Below the pieces are notes generated by a model, which saw only the letters and a list, made by a program, of their open reading frames with translations, had not been told where the DNA came from and searched no databases. A program made the position numbers and the translations under genes. A stretch of 5,545 bases of DNA from Bryobacterales bacterium (GTDB taxonomy: Bacteria > Acidobacteriota > Terriglobia > Bryobacterales > Bryobacteraceae): contig JAOAPP010000116.1 in NCBI GenBank assembly GCA_025462985.1, forward strand, positions 1 to 5,545. Direction: 5' to 3'. Of this stretch, positions 1 through 5,545 are shown in pieces (the first letter of the stretch is position 1; the number at the start of each line of letters is the position of its first letter).

Positions 1-474
1 GTACTGCTGACCCTTCTTCGCATCGCCGGTGATGATATTGCCGAATATATAGGTTCCGCGATGCCCTGCAGCGTAAGTGCGAGCGTGCAGCCAGGCAACC
101 AGATCCGAGATCTGGTCCTCGTTGAGACCCAATTTTGGCATTCCCTTATCAGGCCGACCTTCCCTGATAACCGGGGCGATCAGAATTCCCTTTTCGTCGT
201 CCAAAACCACTAGAGATCGAACCAGGTCCGGAGCGCCCGGACCGCCGTTGGCTGCAGCGCCGTGACAACCGGCGCAGTAGGTTTTAAAGGCTATGCCGCC
301 TCGCGCGACAGCCTGCGGATCCTGTTTCGATCCTGCAATCGCAGCGGGATTTACAGGCTCATTCGCGACGTTGCGGGATTGGCTGGTTGCGGTTGTGGGA
401 GGCTCCTGGGCGCAGGCGAGCCAAGCGGCTCCCGCCAGGATCCCGGCCGCAATTCTAAGCTTGGCGTGATGCAT
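1..474 (-). CDS. Secreted c-type cytochrome, N-terminal 158 residues (3' end outside window)
   Basis: This is the first 158 residues of an exported c-type cytochrome, likely an electron carrier or an electron-accepting domain in the periplasm; its partner is unknown. Reading from ATG at 474, the N-terminus is a signal peptide (MHHAKLRIAAGILAGAAWLACA|Q), with basic residues, a hydrophobic stretch and an A-C-A signal-peptidase-I-like site. Cys21 is a poor lipobox match because Trp sits at -3. A Pro/Ala/Gln-rich linker follows, then the heme motif CAGCH (C67, C70, H71). M112 in RPDKGMPKLG is the likely axial Met. The domain closes near residue 135 with the helix ISDLVAWLHAR. The sequence NIITGDAKKGQQY at the edge looks like the start of a second cytochrome domain; this is inference. 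The Shine-Dalgarno is weak (GGGAAAA about 13 nt upstream), and in-frame TTG codons at 480 and 492 are alternative starts. The gene is divergent from carA. No stop codon lies in the window. Confidence 0.88.
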   Translation of the reverse strand, partial: MHHAKLRIAAGILAGAAWLACAQEPPTTATSQSRNVANEPVNPAAIAGSKQDPQAVARGGIAFKTYCAGCHGAAANGGPGAPDLVRSLVVLDDEKGILIAPVIREGRPDKGMPKLGLNEDQISDLVAWLHARTYAAGHRGTYIFGNIITGDAKKGQQY

Positions 475-572
475 CGTCAAATATTTTCCCAATGAGCATT
501 CGAGAGTCGATAACCTGCCATGATATAGCTTCCGTCGAGAGTGGACTACAGGGGCGAAACATGGTCAAATGA

Positions 573-594
573 AGTGATCGGCCCTCCGATCGCT
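573..594 (+). promoter_or_regulatory. Hairpin / inverted repeat in the carA leader
   Basis: The arms AGTGATCGG (573-581) and CCGATCGCT (586-594) pair over nine positions, with one G-T (G-U) wobble, around a CCCT tetraloop. The inner GATCGG/CCGATC is perfect. The structure ends 42 nt before the carA start codon and has no T-run after it, so it is not a standard intrinsic terminator. It could be a DNA operator for a dimeric repressor or an RNA structure in the leader. The pairing is seen directly; the function is inferred. Confidence 0.45.
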
Positions 595-620
595 GCGAAT
601 CCCTGCAGCACCCCACCCGC

Positions 621-632
621 GTAGGAGCCTAC
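621..632 (+). promoter_or_regulatory. carA ribosome binding site inside an inverted repeat
   Basis: AGGAG at 623-627 lies 9 nt before the TTG at 637 and is the Shine-Dalgarno that fixes the carA start. It sits inside GTAGG-AG-CCTAC, so GUAG can pair with CUAC around a GAGC loop and partly hide the site. The stem is only 4 bp, so any effect on translation would be mild. An in-frame TAG at 634-636 excludes any start further upstream. Confidence 0.6.
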
Positions 633-636
633 TTAG

Positions 637-1767
637 TTGGAGCAAGCAGTTCTCGCCCTGGAAGATGGGACGGTCTTCGAGGGAACGAGCTTTGGTGCGC
701 CTGGACCACGAACAGGCGAAGTCGTATTCAACACCGCAATCACCGGCTACCAGGAGATCTTTACGGATCCATCTTATAGCGGCCAGATTGTTGTTCTCAC
801 AAACCCTCAAATTGGAAACTACGGCGCCAATCAGGCCGATTGCGAAGCCGGCGAACCGTACATAGAAGGTCTGGTCGTGCGTGAGATGTCGCCCGTCGTC
901 AGCAACTGGCGTGCGGACGAGCGGGCCGAAACCTTTCTTTCGAAGAGCGGCATCCCCGTAATAGCAGAAGTGGACACGCGCAAGCTCGTCCGATTGCTGC
1001 GTGAACGCGGGGCAATGCGCGGCATCATCGCAGTGGGCGAACATAACCTTGATGAACTGATTCTGACAGCGAGAAATGCCCCCAGCATGACCGGTCGCAA
1101 TCTGGTGTCCCACGTTTCGACTAAACAGCTTTATGGGTGGAGCGAAGCTGTGGAGGCAGTCTCTCCTTCCGACAAACCCAATGCCGCGGAACCTCAGCAG
1201 TTTCATGTAGTGGCCTACGATTTCGGGATCAAACGCAACATCCTGAGACACCTGGTGCAAATTGGCAGCAAGGTCACGGTTGTTCCTTCAGACGCTTCCG
1301 CACAAGATGTCCTGGCTCTCAAGCCAGATGGGGTGTTCCTTTCGAACGGACCCGGCGACCCGGAACCTCTGGAGCATCAGGTGACGCAGGTTCGCGAGCT
1401 CATCGGCAAGGTTCCCATCTTCGGAATCTGCCTGGGCCACCAGATCCTGGGCCTTGCCTTCGGAGGCAAGACGTACAAGCTGAAATTCGGACATCACGGC
1501 GCGAACCATCCAGTCTTGAATCGCGCGACGGGCAAGGTGGAGATCACGTCACAGAATCACGGTTTTTGCGTGGATCCGGATTCGTTGAAGGATTCTGCCG
1601 TGGAAGTAACTCATTTGAATCTCAATGACCAGACTGTCGAGGGTTTGAGGCATCGGAGCGAGCCGGTATTCTGCGTGCAATACCATCCGGAAGCCGCGCC
1701 GGGGCCGCACGACTCGCATTACCTCTTCCATGATTTCGCCGCGATCATGAAGGAGGACAAGCGCTAA
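637..1767 (+). CDS. carA: Carbamoyl-phosphate synthetase, small (glutamine amidotransferase) subunit
   Basis: CarA hydrolyses glutamine and passes ammonia through a tunnel to CarB for cytosolic carbamoyl phosphate synthesis, feeding pyrimidine and arginine pathways. The 376 residues match the usual bacterial length (about 380). Residues 1-150 form the CarA-specific N-terminal domain, with LEDGTVFEG (8-16) and [20 protein letters not shown] (31-50). From about residue 190 a class I glutamine amidotransferase domain follows, with SNGPGDP (236-242), the nucleophile Cys265 in FGICLGHQ, and His350 and Glu352 in QYHPE, so the catalytic triad is complete. The start is TTG, with AGGAG 9 nt upstream and a stop codon immediately before it; the resulting N-terminus begins exactly where CarA proteins normally do. 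carB follows after 2 nt, which indicates an operon and probable translational coupling. No truncation or frameshift is seen. Confidence 0.98.
   Translation: MEQAVLALEDGTVFEGTSFGAPGPRTGEVVFNTAITGYQEIFTDPSYSGQIVVLTNPQIGNYGANQADCEAGEPYIEGLVVREMSPVVSNWRADERAETFLSKSGIPVIAEVDTRKLVRLLRERGAMRGIIAVGEHNLDELILTARNAPSMTGRNLVSHVSTKQLYGWSEAVEAVSPSDKPNAAEPQQFHVVAYDFGIKRNILRHLVQIGSKVTVVPSDASAQDVLALKPDGVFLSNGPGDPEPLEHQVTQVRELIGKVPIFGICLGHQILGLAFGGKTYKLKFGHHGANHPVLNRATGKVEITSQNHGFCVDPDSLKDSAVEVTHLNLNDQTVEGLRHRSEPVFCVQYHPEAAPGPHDSHYLFHDFAAIMKEDKR
1750..1757 (+). promoter_or_regulatory. carB Shine-Dalgarno within the carA 3' end
   Basis: AAGGAGGA is a near-perfect match to the 16S rRNA anti-Shine-Dalgarno. It lies within the last carA codons, with 13 nt between GGAGG and the carB ATG at 1770, slightly longer than optimal. 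Ribosomes finishing carA at 1767 are right next to the carB start, so this site supports coupled translation. It is much stronger than the AGGAG-plus-TTG initiation of carA. Confidence 0.75.
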
Positions 1768-1769
1768 TC

Positions 1770-4700
1770 ATGCCGAAGCGAACTGACCTCAAGAAAATTA
1801 TGATCATCGGCTCCGGGCCGATTGTGATCGGGCAGGCCTGTGAATTCGATTACTCGGGCGTTCAAGCTTGTAAGGCGCTACGCAGTGAAGGGTACGAGGT
1901 GGTGCTGATCAACTCGAACCCGGCGACGATCATGACGGATCCGAACCTTGCGGACCGCACTTACGTAGAGCCGCTGAGCGTGGCATTCGCATCGGAAGTG
2001 ATCCGAAAGGAGCGTCCTGACGCCCTTCTCTCAACGGTGGGTGGACAAACGGCTCTGAACCTGTCCGTGGAGCTTGCCGAGGCCGGAGTCCTTGACGAGT
2101 ACGGTGTCGAACTGATCGGAGCTAAAATCGACGCCATCAAGAAAGCCGAAGACCGGCTGCTGTTTAAGGATGCGATGCGCAAGATCGGTCTCGACATGAC
2201 GCAATCGCAGCTGGTGAACAACGTAGAAGACGGGCTCGCCTTTGCGTCGAAGTTAGGCTACCCGCTCATCCTCCGTGCGAGCTTCACCATGGGCGGCAGT
2301 GGCGGCGGCATCGCCTACCATCGCGAAGAGCTGATCGAGATTCTGGAGCGCGGTCTGGATCTTTCACCGGTACACGAGGTGTTAGTGGAAGAGAGTGTAC
2401 TCGGATGGAAAGAGTACGAACTCGAAGTGATGCGCGATTTGGCGGGCAACGGCATCATCGTGTGCTCCATTGAGAACTTCGATCCGATGGGTGTGCATAC
2501 GGGCGACTCGGTTACGGTCGCCCCGGCACAGACACTGAGCGATCGCGAGTACCAGATAATGCGTGACGCCGCATTGCGGTGCCTCAACGAGATCGGTGTC
2601 GATACCGGAGGATCGAATGTGCAGTTCGCGATCAATCCGGAGAACGGCCGTATGGTCGTGGTCGAGATGAATCCGCGCGTTTCGCGTAGTTCCGCGCTCG
2701 CCTCGAAGGCGACAGGATTTCCGATTGCGAAGATTGCGGCGAAGCTCGCGGTGGGCTACCGGCTGGACGAAATCAGCAACGACATCACGCGAGCGACACC
2801 GGCCTGTTTTGAGCCAACGCTCGACTACGTGGTGGTGAAAATACCGCGCTGGCAGTTCGAGAAATTCCCCGGGGCCGAACCGGTGCTCGGCACGCAGATG
2901 AAGTCGGTCGGCGAAGCCATGGCAATCGGCCGGACCTTCAAACAGGCTCTTGGAAAGGGTTTGCGCAGCCTCGAAACAGGGAAATCCGGCGGGAGCTCAC
3001 TTAATCCGGACCTGATTGCGAAGCGATTGATCACGCCGAATCCGGAACGCCTCGACTACATCCGGTTCGCATTCGAACGCGGTTACACGGTAGATGATGT
3101 TCATGAGATGACGCGCGTGGACCGTTGGTTCCTGCGGCAGATCAGCGATGTCGTCCAGCTCCGAAAGTCACTTGTCGGGCGCTCACTGGGTTCTATCACG
3201 CTCAAGGAGTTTCGGAAATTGAAACGCGACGGCCTGGGCGACCGGCAAATAGCCGAGACACTGGGCGTCGAACCGCTGCAGGTACGCGAAGCTCGCAAGA
3301 AGCTTGGGGCTAAGGCCGTGTTTAATCGGGTGGACACGTGCGCAGCCGAGTTCGAAAGCTTTACGCCGTACCTCTATTCGAGTTACGAATCGGAAGACGA
3401 GTCCGCTCCCACTGATCGCAAGAAGGTAATGATTCTCGGCAGCGGACCCAATCGAATCGGGCAGGGAATCGAGTTTGACTACTGCTGCTGCCACGCGTCC
3501 TTCGCTCTGCAGGACTTTGGCTATGAGTCGATCATGGTCAACTGCAATCCTGAGACGGTCTCGACCGATTACGACACCAGCGACCGGCTTTACTTTGAGC
3601 CTCTGACGCAAGAGGAAGTTCTCAACATCTACGATGTGGAGAAACCGGACGGTCTTATCGTGCAGTTTGGCGGGCAGACTCCGCTGAACCTGGCGATGCC
3701 ACTCAAGGACCAGGGCCTGCCAATTATCGGGACCGATCCGAGCAACATCGATCTCGCCGAGGATCGGAAGCTGTTCGGAAAGCTGCTGGATGACCTGAAA
3801 ATCCCGTCGCCGGCTAACGGGGCGGCGACCAGCGTGGAGGAAGCGTGCTCTGTGGCGCAAAAGCTCGGGTTCCCCGTTTTGGTTCGGCCGAGCTATGTAT
3901 TGGGCGGCCGCGCGATGGTGATCGCGTACAACGAAGAGACGGTTCGGCGTTACATGCAGGAGGCCACCAGCTTTTCTGTGAAGCGTCCGGTGCTGATCGA
4001 CCGATTCCTCGAAGACGCTACCGAAGTGGACGTAGATGCTCTGTGCGACGGCACGAATGTGCTGATCGCGGGCATCATGGAGCACATCGAAGAGGCTGGC
4101 GTGCACTCAGGCGACAGTTCCTGTGTTCTTCCGGCATTTTCAATTGCACAGGAGTCGCTCAAGACCATCGAGGAATACACGGCGAAGCTCGCGCGAGCGT
4201 TGAATGTCATCGGTCTGATGAACGTCCAGTATGCAATCAAAGGCGGCGAGGTTTACGTTCTTGAAGTGAATCCACGGGCCTCTCGAACGGTGCCTTTCGT
4301 CAGTAAGGCGACTGGTGTTCCGTTGCCGAAGATCGCGGTTGGCTTGATGCTCGGCAAGAGCCTGTATGACTTCGCCGATCTCACTGGCGGAGTCGTGAAC
4401 GGAAGCTTGCCCGTATCAAACTTCTTCGTGAAGAGCCCGGTGTTTCCGTTTGGAAAGTTCCCCGGCGTGGATCCGGCGCTTGGACCGGAGATGCGCTCCA
4501 CCGGCGAAGTGATGGGCATCGGCGAGAGCTTCGGCGAGGCGTTCGCAAAGGCGCAACTGGCGGCGGGAACACCGATTCCGGACGACGGTGCGATCTTCAT
4601 CAGCGTCAACGACCGGGACAAGCCGGCAGCTGCTGCGCTCGCGCAGAAGTTCCACGGTTTCGGTTTCGAGCTGTTCGCAACCAGAGGAACAGCGGCTGTT

Positions 4701-5021
4701 TTGAAAGCCGCCGGTGTTCCCTGCAAAACTATCTTCAAAGTCAACGAGGGCCGTCCCAATGCTGTGGACCTGCTGAAGTCGAACAAGATCAGGCTGGTTG
4801 TTTACACCACTACAGGAAGCCACTCGTTCCCGGATGAGCAGACCATCCGACGCAATGCGGTGACTTACCGGATTCCTTGTATCACGACTATGAGCGGAGC
4901 GAAAGCCGCCGCTGAAGCGGTTGTGTCGCGCCGGCGCGATCCTATCCGGGTGTGGAGCTTGCAGGAGCTTCACGCTTCGCGCGAGGGGATCGGCACCACC
5001 GAATCAGTGTCGGTGTCTTAG
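1770..5021 (+). CDS. carB: Carbamoyl-phosphate synthetase, large (synthetase) subunit
   Basis: CarB makes carbamoyl phosphate from bicarbonate, CarA-derived ammonia and two ATP. At 1083 residues it is slightly longer than E. coli CarB (1073). The first ATP-grasp half (about 1-400, carboxyphosphate synthesis) retains R129, R169, Q285, E299 and N301, with E. coli-like numbering. The oligomerisation domain (about 401-550) is about nine residues shorter. The second ATP-grasp half (about 551-940, carbamate phosphorylation) begins at [16 protein letters not shown] and retains R706, Q820, E832 and N834. The C-terminal MGS-like allosteric domain (about 941-1083) keeps K951, T971, T974, K990 and T1014, but E. 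coli N1015 and R1020 become Y1012 and S1017, and the ornithine ligand E892 becomes S889. About six residues are inserted near 868-884. The tail runs some 10 residues past the E. coli end and overlaps the convergent gene. E. coli positions are from memory. The start [10 protein letters not shown] is typical of the family. Confidence 0.98.
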   Translation: MPKRTDLKKIMIIGSGPIVIGQACEFDYSGVQACKALRSEGYEVVLINSNPATIMTDPNLADRTYVEPLSVAFASEVIRKERPDALLSTVGGQTALNLSVELAEAGVLDEYGVELIGAKIDAIKKAEDRLLFKDAMRKIGLDMTQSQLVNNVEDGLAFASKLGYPLILRASFTMGGSGGGIAYHREELIEILERGLDLSPVHEVLVEESVLGWKEYELEVMRDLAGNGIIVCSIENFDPMGVHTGDSVTVAPAQTLSDREYQIMRDAALRCLNEIGVDTGGSNVQFAINPENGRMVVVEMNPRVSRSSALASKATGFPIAKIAAKLAVGYRLDEISNDITRATPACFEPTLDYVVVKIPRWQFEKFPGAEPVLGTQMKSVGEAMAIGRTFKQALGKGLRSLETGKSGGSSLNPDLIAKRLITPNPERLDYIRFAFERGYTVDDVHEMTRVDRWFLRQISDVVQLRKSLVGRSLGSITLKEFRKLKRDGLGDRQIAETLGVEPLQVREARKKLGAKAVFNRVDTCAAEFESFTPYLYSSYESEDESAPTDRKKVMILGSGPNRIGQGIEFDYCCCHASFALQDFGYESIMVNCNPETVSTDYDTSDRLYFEPLTQEEVLNIYDVEKPDGLIVQFGGQTPLNLAMPLKDQGLPIIGTDPSNIDLAEDRKLFGKLLDDLKIPSPANGAATSVEEACSVAQKLGFPVLVRPSYVLGGRAMVIAYNEETVRRYMQEATSFSVKRPVLIDRFLEDATEVDVDALCDGTNVLIAGIMEHIEEAGVHSGDSSCVLPAFSIAQESLKTIEEYTAKLARALNVIGLMNVQYAIKGGEVYVLEVNPRASRTVPFVSKATGVPLPKIAVGLMLGKSLYDFADLTGGVVNGSLPVSNFFVKSPVFPFGKFPGVDPALGPEMRSTGEVMGIGESFGEAFAKAQLAAGTPIPDDGAIFISVNDRDKPAAAALAQKFHGFGFELFATRGTAAVLKAAGVPCKTIFKVNEGRPNAVDLLKSNKIRLVVYTTTGSHSFPDEQTIRRNAVTYRIPCITTMSGAKAAAEAVVSRRRDPIRVWSLQELHASREGIGTTESVSVS

Positions 5022-5545
5022 TGAATGAGGGCGGGCAAAGGGTAAGAACTCCTGGATGAAGTTATAACCCGCATCTGCCCCGAGCCCGATGAGTGCTCGA
5101 ATGATGGCGTTGCTCTGTTGTCCGGTGCTGGCAGGCTGCCAAAGGTTGGTGAACTCCGCAGCGGCAGACTTACTTATCACGCGCGCATAAGCAAAGCCGG
5201 AGGTTCCATCGTCGTTCTTGGTCCAGACGGTTTGCTTCAGCGCGTTCAGGGTTCTTCTCTTGAAGTGTCCACCTTTTGAGAGTGGAAAGTAGCGGGGGTC
5301 TTCGCGCAGCGCAGTTTCAAGCGCAAAGGCGAATGCCTGCCGTGAAAAGGTGCCGGCGAAACCAGACGCATATCGGTGCGCGAAGCCGCCGACGCCTTGT
5401 CCCCATTCGTTGGGTGCGTCCATGGCCTGACCGACCGCAGCGCCAATACCGGCGCCAATCAGGTTTCCGAGGCCGAATGATTGCACCACACGGTATTCGA
5501 ATTTCTCGTCCGTAGCGAGTTGCGGAGCGGAAACCGTTCCCCGCA
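5004..5545 (-). CDS. Conserved protein of unknown function, EWGQG/EDPRYF type (5' end outside window)
   Basis: I cannot assign a function. The reading frame ends with TGA at 5006-5004 and stays open to the right edge, giving 179 residues without the true N-terminus. A GTG at 5489 could serve as a start, but coding-like sequence ([15 protein letters not shown]) continues upstream without a stop, so it is probably internal. The visible part has a Gly/Ala-rich hydrophobic segment ([17 protein letters not shown]) with GxxxG-type spacing, then APNEWGQG, a [23 protein letters not shown] stretch, and EDPRYFP. A second Gly/Ala-rich segment ([20 protein letters not shown]) lies near the C-terminus, and the protein ends in basic, His-rich LRHRH. 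This pattern resembles hypothetical, probably envelope-associated proteins common in Acidobacteriota; that is memory-based. It is convergent with carB and overlaps it by 18 bp, and no functional link is evident. Confidence 0.8.
   Translation of the reverse strand, partial: RGTVSAPQLATDEKFEYRVVQSFGLGNLIGAGIGAAVGQAMDAPNEWGQGVGGFAHRYASGFAGTFSRQAFAFALETALREDPRYFPLSKGGHFKRRTLNALKQTVWTKNDDGTSGFAYARVISKSAAAEFTNLWQPASTGQQSNAIIRALIGLGADAGYNFIQEFLPFARPHSLRHRH

Larger units (their letters stand above)
475..636. promoter_or_regulatory. Divergent intergenic region between the cytochrome gene and carA
   Basis: These 162 bp must hold the promoters of both the leftward cytochrome gene and the rightward carAB operon. 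I see no strong sigma-70 match. On the - strand a TATATC hexamer (527-522) could be a -10 element for the cytochrome gene, but it has only a poor -35. On the + strand GATAAC (509-514), 18 nt after TTTCCC, is the best weak candidate for carAB. The half nearest carA carries a three-codon ORF, a 9-bp-stem hairpin and an inverted repeat over the Shine-Dalgarno, listed separately. The promoter role is inferred from gene orientation. Confidence 0.5.

Noticed and set aside
98..116. Perfect 8-bp inverted repeat ACCAGATC-CGA-GATCTGGT
   Set aside because: It is inside the cytochrome coding sequence, in the conserved closing helix (EDQISDL), so codon constraint explains it; there is no T-run.
77..495. 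Two + strand open frames (77-265 and 262-495)
   Set aside because: They are opposite the cytochrome gene, whose signal peptide, CAGCH motif and axial Met identify the real coding strand.
595..610. Possible PyrR binding loop (AATCCCTGCAG) after the leader hairpin
   Set aside because: Only the first few bases resemble the Bacillus-type consensus; the conserved G-rich part and the antiterminator/terminator pair are absent.
565..1260. 231-codon open frame on the - strand opposite carA
   Set aside because: It lies antisense to well-conserved carA coding sequence, shows no recognisable motif and would cover the carA leader; it is a by-product of GC-rich codons.
3183..4106. 307-codon open frame on the - strand inside carB
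   Set aside because: It is fully antisense to the conserved second half of CarB, and its Arg/His-rich composition is typical of a shadow frame.
4926..4939. Perfect 14-bp palindrome TCGCGCCGGCGCGA near the carB 3' end
   Set aside because: It encodes the Ser-Arg-Arg-Arg-Asp stretch using CGC/CGG codons; in GC-rich coding DNA this is plausible by chance, and it has no terminator T-run.
1770..5021. Apparent internal repeat within carB
   Set aside because: The two halves of CarB are ancient duplicated ATP-grasp modules, a feature of every CarB rather than a recent duplication.

Overview
The window is a chromosomal housekeeping locus from a moderately GC-rich bacterium. Its core is an intact carAB operon on the + strand, encoding the glutaminase and synthetase subunits of carbamoyl-phosphate synthetase. 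A gene on the - strand flanks it on each side, and each flanking gene runs off a window edge. I infer an Acidobacteriota-like host. The grounds are the left protein, a CxxCH cytochrome c that appears to lead into a second domain, and the right protein, an unnamed exported-type family with EWGQG and EDPRYF motifs that I associate with soil acidobacteria. This is recognition from memory, not a search, and carAB itself is universal.

Layout: positions 1-474 (-) hold the first 158 codons of a secreted c-type cytochrome, with the 3' end off the left edge. Positions 475-636 are a 162-bp divergent intergenic region. It contains a strong hairpin at 573-594, a three-codon mini-ORF just upstream of the hairpin, and a small inverted repeat covering the carA ribosome binding site. 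carA (637-1767) starts at TTG. carB (1770-5021) follows after 2 nt and is led by a near-perfect Shine-Dalgarno inside the end of carA, so the two subunits are probably made together. The right-hand - strand gene (5004-5545) is missing its 5' end and overlaps the 3' end of carB tail-to-tail by 18 bp.

CarA releases ammonia from glutamine. The ammonia is channelled to CarB, which uses two ATP and bicarbonate to make carbamoyl phosphate for pyrimidine and arginine synthesis. All catalytic residues I could check are present in both subunits. The CarB allosteric region differs from E. coli at a few effector-contacting positions, so its feedback control may differ. The flanking genes are divergent and convergent to the operon and show no obvious functional tie to it.

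I do not see a mobile element, CRISPR array, RNA gene or novel multi-gene system here. The points most worth a second look are the carA leader structures, the CarB effector-site substitutions and the unnamed right-hand protein.
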